Shown: piece by piece, positions 27,162 to 36,044 of the stretch
Layout of the letters: every line of letters starts with the position of its first letter
How positions within the stretch are numbered: the stretch's first letter is position 1
NCBI RefSeq assembly: GCF_016907735.1
Contig: NZ_JAFBCP010000001.1
Location: forward strand, 372,001 to 436,000
DNA length: 64,000 nucleotides
Direction of reading: 5' to 3'
Origin: Brevibacterium paucivorans
Lineage (GTDB): Bacteria; Actinomycetota; Actinomycetes; Actinomycetales; Brevibacteriaceae
Notes under the pieces: model-generated
The model's input: only the letters and a program-made list of their open reading frames with translations
Told to the model about the DNA's origin: nothing
The model's database searches: none
Made by a program: the position numbers and the translations under genes

Positions 27162-27581
27162 ATGCCACACGATTTGGTCGACCTTGTTTTTGACGGTCAG
27201 TGCGGTTTTTGCACGCGTGCCGCCTACGCAATCAAGCGCTTTGATAGAAAAGCGCGTATCCGACTGCACCCCGCTCAACGGCCCGGCGTTCACGAACGGT
27301 TCAGTCTCACTAAAACTGACACACAGCAAGCTGCTTGGGCCTTCACTCACGACCGCAGTGCCTCCGGAGCGGAGTCCATCAACCTAGTCCTCGACGTGAC
27401 CTTTGGAACTCGGCTGTTCACACAGCTCTACAGGATCCCCGGAATTCACTCCTTACAAGACCGTGCATACGAATGGGTCGCAGAACACCGCTACCTTCTT
27501 CGCGACACAACACCCTGGTGCCAGTCGCACCCAGGTGACTGCCTCCTCGGGACCGGCACGGCAAGCTGCTCATTGCGTTAA
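27162..27581 (+). CDS. DCC family thiol-disulfide oxidoreductase-like protein (DUF393)
   Basis: A 139-residue protein whose N-terminus contains the family-defining DCC motif, LVFDGQCGFCTRAAYAIKRFD, a CxxC redox pair in a thioredoxin-like fold. The rest includes the conserved block EAINLVLDVTFG-like ESINLVLDVTFGTRLFTQLYRIPG. Two further Cys pairs occur in the tail (CQSHPGDC, ASCS), which is unusual. Function in this family is not established; a cytoplasmic redox role is inferred. Confidence 0.88.
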   Translation: MPHDLVDLVFDGQCGFCTRAAYAIKRFDRKARIRLHPAQRPGVHERFSLTKTDTQQAAWAFTHDRSASGAESINLVLDVTFGTRLFTQLYRIPGIHSLQDRAYEWVAEHRYLLRDTTPWCQSHPGDCLLGTGTASCSLR

Positions 27582-27670
27582 AAAGGTAAGTCGTGGGAGA
27601 TCTCTCAGGGGTTTAAACTTCTACAAAAAACTCTAGAATCGTTGAAAGAACACTCTTAGGGAAACGGAAC

Positions 27671-28429
27671 ATGACGACTATCGACATCAACTCAGACCTG
27701 GGAGAATCTGTCGCCGGCGTTGCACTAAGTGACGATGACGCGATTCTTGATGTCGTTTCCTCTGCCAATGTGGCTTGTGGCTACCATGCCGGAACACCCC
27801 ACGGAATCGCAGCGACAGTGAAGTCAGCTGCAAGCCGAAACGTCACGATTGGCGCCCACCCGTCATATAACGATCCCGCCGGCTTTGGCCGTCGCTTCAT
27901 TGACTACGACCCCCACCAGCTCGCTGATGAGGTGCTTTACCAAATTGGCGCATTAGATGCGATCGCTCGTTCTCACGGAACTCACGTGCAATACGTCAAA
28001 CCACACGGGGCGCTCTATAACGAAATCGTGCACAACACTTCCCACGCCCAGGCGGTCGTCGAAGCAGTACGCGCGTTTTCACACGACATACCTCTACTTC
28101 TTTTGCCCGGTTCGGTTGCGGGAACAATCGCACAAAAGGCCGGGATTGACGTTGTGACAGAAGCTTTTGCCGACCGCGCATACAACCCGGACGGAACACT
28201 CGTGTCCCGCAAAGAAGCTGGAGCCGTCGTCACCGATGTTGACCACGTGTGTGCCCGCGTCATTGACATGGCAACAAAAGGAACCGTGACAGCCCGCAAC
28301 GGGTCCACAATTCGCATCGACGCTCAATCAATCTGTGTTCATGGAGACTCCCCCGGAGCAGTCGACATGTCCCGCGCTATTCGCCAGGCACTCGATGACG
28401 CCGGCGTGACCGTAGAAAGTTTCATATGA
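27671..28429 (+). CDS. pxpA: 5-oxoprolinase subunit A (LamB/YcsF family)
   Basis: A 252-residue LamB/YcsF-family protein: IDINSDLGESVAGVALSDDD, ANVACGYHAGTPHGIAATV, IGAHPSYNDPAGFGRR, YVKPHGALYN and FADRAYNPDGTLVSR are all family signatures. With PxpB and PxpC it cleaves 5-oxoproline (pyroglutamate) to glutamate using ATP. It is the first gene of an operon; the next gene starts within its stop codon (ATGA overlap). GGGAAACGGAAC supplies the ribosome-binding site. Confidence 0.96.
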   Translation: MTTIDINSDLGESVAGVALSDDDAILDVVSSANVACGYHAGTPHGIAATVKSAASRNVTIGAHPSYNDPAGFGRRFIDYDPHQLADEVLYQIGALDAIARSHGTHVQYVKPHGALYNEIVHNTSHAQAVVEAVRAFSHDIPLLLLPGSVAGTIAQKAGIDVVTEAFADRAYNPDGTLVSRKEAGAVVTDVDHVCARVIDMATKGTVTARNGSTIRIDAQSICVHGDSPGAVDMSRAIRQALDDAGVTVESFI

Positions 28430-29988
28430 GTCCCGAGTTTCGCTTCATGGGTACCCGCTCGGTCCTCATCGACCTCCCGGACATGCAGACCGTCATGAGA
28501 TGGCACGCCCATTTGCATGCACACCCTCTCGACGGCCAAATCGAAGTCATCGCCGCAGCCAACACGTTGCTCTTTAAAGCAGATACACGCAGAGCCCTCG
28601 ACGCGGCGTTTACCACTCTGCGCACTCTCCAACCACCACACGTGTGGGAAAGCGACAACAAAACCGTTGACATCGACGTGGTGTATTCCGGAGCAGACCT
28701 CGACGAAACCGCGAACCTTTACAACATGTCACCCCACGCGCTCATCAACTACCACACCAAGGAGGAGTGGACGGCAGCCTTTTGTGGATTTGCCCCAGGC
28801 TTCGTCTACTGCACCTCAGCTTCACAAATCTGGGACACACCCCGAAAATCGTCACCACGAACACGCGTCCCAGCAGGATCCATTGCCCTGGCTGGGCCCT
28901 ATTCGGCGGTATACCCGATCGACTCCCCCGGCGGGTGGCAACTGATCGGAACCACCCCTTCCCCGGTTTGGGATGAAACGGAGAACCCGCCTAACCTCAT
29001 CCGTCCGGGCGACACGGTTCGCTACCGCGCTGTCACGGAACGTATCGATGTGAAGCCGCGGACCACCTCGGCGGTTTCCGTTCCGGGTGGGGAGCACGTA
29101 GCAACCGTGACCGAGGTGGGGCTACAGGCTCTCTTTCAAGACCTCGGTCGCGTGGGGCACGGCGATGTGGGCGTCTCAACGTCCGGAGTATTGGACCGAG
29201 GATCCGCGCGTCAAGCCAACCGTATGGTGGGCAATCATTCACGCTCCACAGTCATTGAGTGCTTGTTTGGCGGGTTCACTGTATACGCTGAAACGGATCT
29301 GACGTGCGCAGTTACAGGTGCGCACACACCACTGACAATCGATGGGCGACCAGCTCCCCTGCGAACCCCGCTTGCGGTTCCTGCAGGTGCCGAACTCGCG
29401 TTAGGCACCCCCACATGCGGAGCACGTAACTACATTGCTTTCCGAGGTGGTTGTGCCGCTCCCACTGTCATGGGGTCATCCGCTACCGACACGCTTTCCA
29501 AACTGGGCCCCGACCCTATTGGTGTTGGTCAGAAGCTCCGCCTATATCCAGACCCTGCGCCCGCAGCTGTGGGAGAACCCGAACCCAGCACCTTACCTGC
29601 CCACCTTGATTCGGTTACGTTACGCGCTGTTCCTGGCCCGCGTGCACACTGGTGCGCACCTGGTGAGCTCGACACACTTGCCTCACAAACGTGGACCGTC
29701 AGCCCAACGTCTAATCGGATCGCGCTTCGGCTCAATCCTGACGAGGGCGGTCGTGGGCTCAAACGCGCAAGCGATAAGGGGGAACACGCTAGCGAAGGTA
29801 TAGTGTCCGGGGCCATTCAGGTCCCACCAGAAGGGCTACCGGTGCTGTTTGTGGCAGATCACCCTGTCACCGGCGGATACCCTGTCATCGCAACCGTTGT
29901 GGCAGAAGACTTAGACCTCGTAGCCCAGCTTTCACCGGGCGCCCACGTACACTTCGACCTCATTGACGTTCCAGGAGAGCCAACGTGA
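28426..29988 (+). CDS. pxpBC: 5-oxoprolinase subunits B and C fused (KipI-KipA type)
   Basis: A 520-residue fusion. Residues 1-210 match PxpB/KipI (carboxyltransferase domain 1: FCGFAPGFVYCTS, PRTRVPAGSIALAG, YPIDSPGGWQLIG). Residues 225-520 match PxpC/KipA (carboxyltransferase domain 2: GLQALFQDLGRVGHGDVGVSTSG and YIAFRGGCAAPTVMGS). In Bacillus and E. coli these are separate polypeptides; the fusion resembles the urea amidolyase C-terminal half. It acts with PxpA on 5-oxoproline. Overlaps at both ends (ATGA with pxpA, GTGA with the biotin carboxylase gene) show tight translational coupling. Confidence 0.95.
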   Translation: MSPEFRFMGTRSVLIDLPDMQTVMRWHAHLHAHPLDGQIEVIAAANTLLFKADTRRALDAAFTTLRTLQPPHVWESDNKTVDIDVVYSGADLDETANLYNMSPHALINYHTKEEWTAAFCGFAPGFVYCTSASQIWDTPRKSSPRTRVPAGSIALAGPYSAVYPIDSPGGWQLIGTTPSPVWDETENPPNLIRPGDTVRYRAVTERIDVKPRTTSAVSVPGGEHVATVTEVGLQALFQDLGRVGHGDVGVSTSGVLDRGSARQANRMVGNHSRSTVIECLFGGFTVYAETDLTCAVTGAHTPLTIDGRPAPLRTPLAVPAGAELALGTPTCGARNYIAFRGGCAAPTVMGSSATDTLSKLGPDPIGVGQKLRLYPDPAPAAVGEPEPSTLPAHLDSVTLRAVPGPRAHWCAPGELDTLASQTWTVSPTSNRIALRLNPDEGGRGLKRASDKGEHASEGIVSGAIQVPPEGLPVLFVADHPVTGGYPVIATVVAEDLDLVAQLSPGAHVHFDLIDVPGEPT

Positions 29989-31757
29989 CGATACAGTCTG
30001 TTCTTATCGCTAACCGTGGAGAGATCGCGGTGAGGATTGCCCGCGCAGCAGCTGACAACGGTCTGCGGTCTGTTGCAGTGTACTCTGACGTTGACGCTAA
30101 CGCCCTGCATACTCGGATCGCCGACGAAGCGTACCGCCTCCCTGGGATAACCCCAGCGGACACATATATGAACATTCCTGCGATCATCGAGATCGCACTC
30201 CGCGCGCAGGTCGACTCCGTTCACCCTGGTTACGGATTTCTGTCCGAAAATGCTGAGTTCGCAGCCGCGGTCACCGAAGCTGGTCTGACGTGGATTGGAC
30301 CATCGGCTGATGTGATCGAAACCCTTGGCAACAAGGTGAAAGCACGAGATATTGCAGTGCGTGTCGGCGCACCCCTGGCTCCCGGTTCTGATGGCCCGGT
30401 CACGAGTTGGGAAGACGCTTACACTTTTGCTCACAAACACGGTCTACCGATCGCGATCAAGGCCGCGTTTGGCGGCGGTGGCCGTGGCTTAAAAGTCGTC
30501 CACGAGCTTCACGAGGTTGAAGATGCATTCGCCGCTGCCGGGCGTGAGTCCCGGGCTGCATTTGGCCGTGACGAGTGTTTCGTTGAGAAATTCTTAGTGA
30601 AGCCACGGCATGTTGAAGCGCAGGTTCTTGCTGATACGCACGGCAACACGGTTGTTGTCGGTTTGCGGGACTGCTCTTTGCAACGACGCAACCAAAAACT
30701 GGTTGAAGAAGCACCCGCACCGTTCCTCACCAGTAGCCAAGAAAACCAAATCCGCCAAGCGTCCATAGACATATGCGAAGCAGTTGGCTATGTGGGAGCC
30801 GGAACAGTCGAGTTCTTAGTTGCACGCGACGGAACCATCAATTTCCTTGAGGTCAATACCCGCCTGCAGGTTGAACACCCGGTCACGGAAATGACCACGG
30901 GTGTTGATCTCATTGGTGAGCAGTTCCGGGTTGCCAGTGGTGTGCCACTGTCCTTTGTTGATGAGGTTCGTGACGGGTCGCTGCCCCAAAACGGGCACGC
31001 GATTGAGTTCCGTCTCAACGCCGAGGACGTTGCTGCTGGCTATGTTCCGTGCCCTGGCACGGTCACCCGTTTTGAAGCCCCGACAGGGCCAGGGATCCGG
31101 GTTGATTCTGGGATTACTACGGGATCTGCCGTTCCGGGTGCATACGACTCAATGTTGGCTAAGCTCATTGTGCATGGAGCGACCCGTGCACAAGCGATCA
31201 GTCGGGCACGGCAAGCTTTTCGTGAACTTGTCATCGAGGGCGTTGCGTCTGTTGCCCCATTCCACCAAGCAGTTCTGAAACACCCAGCCTTCGTCGACGA
31301 GTTCGCAGTACACACCGCGTGGATCGAACAGGATTTCACAGGCGAATTCGAGGGTAGCAAGATCTATGCCGATCACAGCACCGACCAACCACTGAAACGG
31401 TTCGGCATTGAACTGAACGGGAAGCGCGTAGAACTTGGCCTCCCCGCTCAATTCCTCACACATATGGCCTATTCAACTCACCAGGGCGACGGAACGTGCA
31501 AACCTCGTGACACCTCGGCGGATACCAGCACACCAGCGAACATTGTCACCAGTCCGTACGCTGGCAACTTTGTTACCTGGAAAGTCACGGACGGCGAAGC
31601 GGTGGAAAAGGGGCAAACAATTGCGGTCATCGAAGCCATGAAGATGGAATCAAATATTGCAGCACCGGTTGCAGGAACGGTGGCGTGTGAAAACATCAAC
31701 GCTGGTGACAGCGTGCCTGCTGGAACTACGATCGCCCAGATTTCCTCAACACCCTAA
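29985..31757 (+). CDS. Biotin carboxylase fused to biotin carboxyl carrier protein
   Basis: A 590-residue protein. The biotin carboxylase domain (residues 1-445) shows IANRGEIAVRIARAA, the ATP-grasp lid FGGGGRGLKVV, EKFLVKPRHVEAQV, QRRNQKLVEEAPAP and LEVNTRLQVEHPVTEM. A carrier domain at 510-590 carries the biotinylated Lys in VIEAMKMESN. The gene starts with GTG inside the pxpBC stop. Biotin carboxylase/carrier genes accompany pxp genes in many bacteria, where a carboxylation step on 5-oxoproline or a related compound is suspected but not proven. Alternatively it serves an acyl-CoA carboxylase made elsewhere. Confidence 0.92.
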   Translation: MTIQSVLIANRGEIAVRIARAAADNGLRSVAVYSDVDANALHTRIADEAYRLPGITPADTYMNIPAIIEIALRAQVDSVHPGYGFLSENAEFAAAVTEAGLTWIGPSADVIETLGNKVKARDIAVRVGAPLAPGSDGPVTSWEDAYTFAHKHGLPIAIKAAFGGGGRGLKVVHELHEVEDAFAAAGRESRAAFGRDECFVEKFLVKPRHVEAQVLADTHGNTVVVGLRDCSLQRRNQKLVEEAPAPFLTSSQENQIRQASIDICEAVGYVGAGTVEFLVARDGTINFLEVNTRLQVEHPVTEMTTGVDLIGEQFRVASGVPLSFVDEVRDGSLPQNGHAIEFRLNAEDVAAGYVPCPGTVTRFEAPTGPGIRVDSGITTGSAVPGAYDSMLAKLIVHGATRAQAISRARQAFRELVIEGVASVAPFHQAVLKHPAFVDEFAVHTAWIEQDFTGEFEGSKIYADHSTDQPLKRFGIELNGKRVELGLPAQFLTHMAYSTHQGDGTCKPRDTSADTSTPANIVTSPYAGNFVTWKVTDGEAVEKGQTIAVIEAMKMESNIAAPVAGTVACENINAGDSVPAGTTIAQISSTP

Positions 31758-31822
31758 GATTCGTCGCCATAGGCACGCGCGCCGAGTCACTTTTAGTGTT
31801 CGAGATTTCGTAAAATGAATAC

Positions 31823-32557
31823 GTGAATTTCAACTTCGTTTCTGCTCATCAACGCGCCACCCGAACACTTCTCGACGAGATTTCTACCGCGCACCTGCCA
31901 CCGGGCGAGAAACTCAACGAAGTTGAACTGGCGAGTCGACTCGAAATCTCACGCAACACTCTGCGAGAAGCATTTATTGCTCTAGAAGACTACGGGGTCA
32001 TCGTGCGTCAACCTCACCGGGGAGTTCACGTAACACTGCCAGATGAGGATCTGGTCGACGAAATCTTCCGTGTGCGGTCATTGCTTGAACCAGCTGTTTT
32101 ACGTTGGTCGCGTGGGTTGAACATTGACGCTCTCCACGAATGCGTACAAGACGGTCAGCTGGCACGCGAAGCCCAGGACCATGACGGCGCAGGAGACGCA
32201 AACCAACGTTTCCACGCAACCATCATTGAGGGCGCAGGGTCGAGCTTCGCCGATGACATGATGACGCGAGTCCTTGCCATTATGCGCTTGGTCTTCATTC
32301 AAGTGTCGGCGAAACATGACGGTTTTCACTACCCGTACGTGGAACTCAACGACGAAATCGCCCAGCTTGTAGATTCAGGGCAACGCGAACAGGCCGCAGA
32401 AAGGATGCGTAGTTACCTGGAACGGTCACGCGATGAACTACGCGAACTTCTCAACAGTCCTGCGCCTACCGAGGTGGCTGACGCTCAAGGTTCTTCTGAA
32501 GTGGCTGCTGAGGCAACAAGTGAGGGAACGGAAAAGGTCAAGCCCGCCTCGGATTGA
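31823..32557 (+). CDS. GntR family regulator (FCD domain)
   Basis: A 244-residue FadR-type regulator: an N-terminal winged helix (ATRTLLDEISTAHLPPGEKL, LEISRNTLREAFIALEDYGVI) and a C-terminal FCD ligand domain (VDEIFRVRSLLEPAVLRW, RFHATIIEGAGS). The Ala/Glu/Thr-rich tail after residue 215 is probably disordered. The start is GTG at 31823: TAAAAT at 31811-31816 sits seven bases upstream and the ATG at 31815 leads straight to a stop, so the mRNA is probably leaderless. Placed between the pxp operon and the YcsG-like carrier, it likely senses 5-oxoproline or a related acid. Confidence 0.9.
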   Translation: MNFNFVSAHQRATRTLLDEISTAHLPPGEKLNEVELASRLEISRNTLREAFIALEDYGVIVRQPHRGVHVTLPDEDLVDEIFRVRSLLEPAVLRWSRGLNIDALHECVQDGQLAREAQDHDGAGDANQRFHATIIEGAGSSFADDMMTRVLAIMRLVFIQVSAKHDGFHYPYVELNDEIAQLVDSGQREQAAERMRSYLERSRDELRELLNSPAPTEVADAQGSSEVAAEATSEGTEKVKPASD

Positions 32558-32605
32558 ACCAAACTGTGTGGTCTAGCCATCATTACATGGCCAGACCAGA
32601 CAGCC

Positions 32606-33910
32606 TCATCCTTGCCAAAGGGTCGCGATACCAGTAAGCGAGTTCCAGCCCAACCAGATGGTGAGGAGCCATGTGAGGGTTCCCACCACTGCGAGCCACT
32701 TTGGGTACGCATAGCCCTTGAGAAGGTCGCGGCGGGCCCACGCAACCCAGATAACCACGGCGAAACCAATTGGCAGGATTAAGCCGTTAAATGCTCCGGC
32801 GAAAATCAAGAGTGTCTGCGGTGCTTTGTTGAGCGCCAAGTAGGCAATCGCGCATACGACGATAAATCCTACGGTGAGCAGGCTGCGAACCCGTGCGCTG
32901 GTCTTTTGGGTGGTCACGAAGCTGATCGACGTGTAGGACGCACCGATTACCGATGTCAGGCCCGCTGCCCAGAGGACAACACCAAAGAATCGCAAACCGA
33001 TTTCGCCGGCAGCAGCGCGGAAAGCGTCGGCTGCGGTGTTGTCATTCGACAGGGCTACACCTCCGGCAACAACACCCAGGATTGCTAAGAAGAGCAGGAC
33101 ACGCATGATTCCTGTGACGATTACGGACATGACCGAAACACCGGTGATGTGACCGACGTTTTCAGCGCCTGTGATCTTGGAGTCGATCAGGCGGTGAGCA
33201 CCTGCGAAGGTGATGTAGCCGCCAACGGTTCCACCGATCAGCGTGGTGATAACCAGAAAGTCCACTTGTTCGGGGAGCACCGTGTTCTTCAGCGCTGCGC
33301 CAATAGGAGGCTGGGAGACGATCGCCACGTACAGCATGAGCAGGATCATGATGGCGCCCAGCGCAACAACGATCCGGTCAAGGGCTGCGCCTGCCCGTTT
33401 AAAAACGAACACTACGACAGCGATGAGCGCGGACACCGCTCCCCCGATTTTCGCGTCGACCCCGAGCATGGCGTTGATGCCCAAACCTGCGCCACCGATA
33501 TTTCCGATGTTGAAGATCAAACCGCCTACAAACACAAAGGCGGCCATGACCCAACCAATTCCAGGCAGAACACGGTTTCCGAGTTCGTTCGCGCGTAAAC
33601 CCGTCACGCCCAACACACGCCACACATTGAGCTGGATAGCAATGTCAACCAGTACCGACACAAGGATCGCGAAGGCAAATGCGACGCCGAGCTGAACGGT
33701 GAACACGGAAGTCTGTGTGATGAATCCGGGACCAATCGAGGATGTGGCCATGAGGAACATAGCACCGAGGATGGCTGTGCGGCTTGACCCGGTGAGCTTC
33801 GTGCGTTTCTGGGCGACGCTCTGGGTTGCCGCTTCTGGTGTGGTCGATGCTTCTTTGTTGACAGCCGATGAACCACTGCCGGGTGTGGGCTCAGGGTTGG
33901 GTGTGTTCAT
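32606..33910 (-). CDS. NRAMP family transporter, YcsG-like
   Basis: A 434-residue, about 11-helix protein of the NRAMP superfamily, with GSSRTAILGAMFLMATSSIGPGFITQTSVFT in place of the metal-coordinating DPGN motif. The absence of that motif separates it from Mn2+ importers and matches YcsG, which is encoded with ycsF/kip genes in Bacillus. Uptake of 5-oxoproline or a related substrate is therefore more likely than metal transport; this is inference from context. ATG at 33910 begins a Pro/Ser-rich cytosolic tail. It converges on the GntR gene and follows a lipoprotein gene by 11 bases. Confidence 0.88.
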   Translation of the reverse strand: MNTPNPEPTPGSGSSAVNKEASTTPEAATQSVAQKRTKLTGSSRTAILGAMFLMATSSIGPGFITQTSVFTVQLGVAFAFAILVSVLVDIAIQLNVWRVLGVTGLRANELGNRVLPGIGWVMAAFVFVGGLIFNIGNIGGAGLGINAMLGVDAKIGGAVSALIAVVVFVFKRAGAALDRIVVALGAIMILLMLYVAIVSQPPIGAALKNTVLPEQVDFLVITTLIGGTVGGYITFAGAHRLIDSKITGAENVGHITGVSVMSVIVTGIMRVLLFLAILGVVAGGVALSNDNTAADAFRAAAGEIGLRFFGVVLWAAGLTSVIGASYTSISFVTTQKTSARVRSLLTVGFIVVCAIAYLALNKAPQTLLIFAGAFNGLILPIGFAVVIWVAWARRDLLKGYAYPKWLAVVGTLTWLLTIWLGWNSLTGIATLWQG

Positions 33911-33921
33911 GGTTGACCTTG

Positions 33922-34566
33922 CTACCACACTTTGTACTTCTTGGATGAGAATTGAATGCCGTGCGAGTCCTTTCGGCAAATGACACCCAGGTCCTTATTC
34001 GTGGTGCATTCAAAGCCCTTGACGGCTAGCACTTTCCCGTACTCAAGAACCGAGGTCGAACCCTGGTGGTTGAGATATGCGGCGTCACTGACGGCAAACA
34101 TCTCACCCTTTTTGCCTACTGGCAGACGAATAGCATTCGCTGGCTGCTCTTCTGGAGCGCCGTCTGCAGCGGGGACCATAGGCACATCGGCTGGAAAACG
34201 GTTGGACAGGCACCCGACTTCATCAGACGCGATCATGCAAAAGTGAACTTCTGAGGGCGTCTGGAAATAGTAGGCGTCTTCGTTCGAGTACATCAGCTTT
34301 TCGTGAAAGTCGGCCTTGTTGGCCTTGGGCCCACCAAAGTGTTCAGCAAACGGGGTCTTTGGCTTTGACGGCTCTTTCTTTGCGGATTTACTGTCTACAA
34401 TGTCGCTGGTTTTTGTGGGCGCAGACTCGGAAGGAGCGGCGTCGCTCTCTTCCGTTGACTGGCTTTGGTTCTCAACGGTCGACTCACCGCCGGACTGTTG
34501 CGCAGATCCGCACCCTACCAGGGTAATGATGGCAGCAACGGCAAGGCACGCACGGAAAAGATTCAT
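33922..34566 (-). CDS. Lipoprotein of a three-member local family (copy 2)
   Basis: A 214-residue lipoprotein. ATG at 34566 gives MNLFRACLAVAAIITLVGC, with lipobox LVGC; upstream in-frame starts lack a signal. The linker is rich in Ser, Glu and Lys (TKTSDIVDSKSAKKEPSKPK). The C-terminal domain repeats the family pattern EVHFCMIASDEVGCLSNRFPADVP and LEYGKVLAVKGFECTTNKDLGVICRK, ending FSSKKYKVW. Located 11 bases before the YcsG-like gene and possibly in one transcript. Function unknown; exposed on the cell surface by inference. Confidence 0.85.
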   Translation of the reverse strand: MNLFRACLAVAAIITLVGCGSAQQSGGESTVENQSQSTEESDAAPSESAPTKTSDIVDSKSAKKEPSKPKTPFAEHFGGPKANKADFHEKLMYSNEDAYYFQTPSEVHFCMIASDEVGCLSNRFPADVPMVPAADGAPEEQPANAIRLPVGKKGEMFAVSDAAYLNHQGSTSVLEYGKVLAVKGFECTTNKDLGVICRKDSHGIQFSSKKYKVW

Positions 34567-34602
34567 AGTCCCATTGTAGGTCATTCGCAATCCGAAAGAC
34601 GT

Positions 34603-34634
34603 CCGAGGTCGCACCCAGCAGGCAACGACCTCGG
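34603..34634. repeat. Perfect inverted pair of the ACCTCGG-type word
   Basis: CCGAGGTCG (34603-34611) and CGACCTCGG (34626-34634) are perfect 9-bp arms with a 14-base loop, in the divergent intergenic region upstream of the lipoprotein gene, where a terminator is not expected for either flanking gene. Confidence 0.7.
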
Positions 34635-34853
34635 CGACCGTATTTGTCATAGGTGGCGACGGTGGAGGTGCCCCTGAGGAGTGAGCTAGATCCCAGTACT
34701 CACGAAACAGTCAGGCCATGTTGAGTTTATGTGGAGGGCGCGTTCAACAGTTGTTCACTGACCGTCCGTAACGTCGCAAACGTCTCACCAAGACAGTGGC
34801 TGACAACAACCAATAGCAGCCACTACATCCGTTCGCTCGAAAGGACCAGCTCA

Positions 34854-35810
34854 ATGACTTTCCAGAACAACATCGACGAACTGCAGAAATCCACTGTTAT
34901 CGACCGCAATGGCGACAAGATCGGCTCGGTCGGACAGGTTTACGTGCACAACAGCACCAACACCCCGTCATGGGTCACCGTTAACACGGGACTCTTTGGC
35001 ACAAAGGAAACCTTCATCCCACTGAACGAAGCCGAACTCAAGGGCGAGGAAATCCACGTGCCTTACGAAAAGGACTTCGTTAAGGACGCACCAAACATTG
35101 ACGAAGACAGCGAACTGTCGCCTGAACAGGAAAACGAACTGTACCGCTACTACGGCGTGCAGGACGACAACGCTGATGCTGGTGTAGCCGGTGACGCTGA
35201 CCGTGCAGGTGAAGCTGGTGACGCTGATCGCGCTGGTGAAGCTGGCGTGGCTGGAACCGCAGGTGTTGCTGGAACTGCTGGCGTTGCCGGTGCTGCTGGT
35301 GCTGCAGACGGACAGCGCGAGGGCGTTGTTGCTGATGACGCACACGCAACCGCTGACCGCGACGGTGTTGCTGCGCAGGAAGGTGTTGCTGCTGACGCAC
35401 ACGCTGCTGGAGACGTTAACGCTGACCAGAAGGTCACCTTGCACGAAGAACGCGTCAACGTTGGCAAGGAAAAGGTTGAAACTGGTCGCGTTCGCCTCCG
35501 CAAGCACGTTGTGACTGAAACCAAGAGCGTTGAAGTTCCTGTTGAGCGCGAAGAGCTGGTTGTTGAGCGCACCCCTGCTACTGGTGACGCACCTGCAGGC
35601 ACCGTCGGTGAAGAGGAAGTAGAAGTTTCCCTCTCCGAAGAACGTCCAGTTGTTGACAAAGAAACTGTTGCAACCGAAGACGTTCACGTAGGCACCCGCA
35701 CCGTGCAGGACACCGAACGCGTTTCGACCGACGTTGCACACGAAGAAGTTGACGTAGACAACGTTGACGGTGGCACCGTAGACCCAAACCGCACTGACAA
35801 CCTGGGCTAA
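34854..35810 (+). CDS. PRC-barrel and DUF2382 (YsnF/AvaK) domain stress protein
   Basis: A 318-residue acidic protein. Residues 1-85 form a PRC-barrel (IDELQKSTVIDRNGDKIGSV, FIPLNEAELKGEEIHVPYEKDFVKDAP). Residues 105-180 are a low-complexity Gly/Ala/Val linker of collagen-like triplets (AGEAGVAGTAGVAGTAGVAG). Residues 190-300 are the DUF2382 domain (VTLHEERVNVGKEKVETGRV, VEVPVEREELVVER, VSLSEERPVVDKETVATEDV). Such proteins are common in actinobacteria and deinococci and are tied to stress; activity unknown. ATG at 34854 is chosen for its match to the PRC start and the AAAGGA upstream. Strong codon bias suggests abundance. Confidence 0.92.
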   Translation: MTFQNNIDELQKSTVIDRNGDKIGSVGQVYVHNSTNTPSWVTVNTGLFGTKETFIPLNEAELKGEEIHVPYEKDFVKDAPNIDEDSELSPEQENELYRYYGVQDDNADAGVAGDADRAGEAGDADRAGEAGVAGTAGVAGTAGVAGAAGAADGQREGVVADDAHATADRDGVAAQEGVAADAHAAGDVNADQKVTLHEERVNVGKEKVETGRVRLRKHVVTETKSVEVPVEREELVVERTPATGDAPAGTVGEEEVEVSLSEERPVVDKETVATEDVHVGTRTVQDTERVSTDVAHEEVDVDNVDGGTVDPNRTDNLG

Positions 35811-35853
35811 ACGGCACTGAACGTTTCCCGCCGGGGACATCACGTGCATATGC

Positions 35854-35890
35854 CAGTGGCACATCGCGTTTGCGGTGTGCCACTGCTTTT
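35854..35890 (+). terminator. Intrinsic terminator of the PRC/DUF2382 gene
   Basis: CAGTGGCACA (35854-35863) pairs with TGTGCCACTG (35876-35885), followed by CTTTTT. Confidence 0.88.
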
Positions 35891-36044
35891 TGCGCGTTTG
35901 GTTTGGCGAAAGGAGAGAGCCTGCCGTTAGGCTAAAGCACGACGAAAACTTGGACCTGAAATACGTTGACGTCCCTGTTCTGGATTCAATGCCACCACCG
36001 TTATTGCGTCTGGAGGTGTGACCGTAAAGAATCAGTACGGTTGC

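Noticed and set aside
32606-33910. Mn2+/Fe2+ importer (MntH)
   Set aside because: The DPGN metal-binding motif is absent and the gene sits beside the oxoprolinase operon, matching YcsG-like proteins.
34968-35864. 298-residue frame on the minus strand across the PRC/DUF2382 gene
   Set aside because: It mirrors the low-complexity GC-biased plus-strand gene; its composition (Val, Asn, Phe, Ser runs) is not protein-like.
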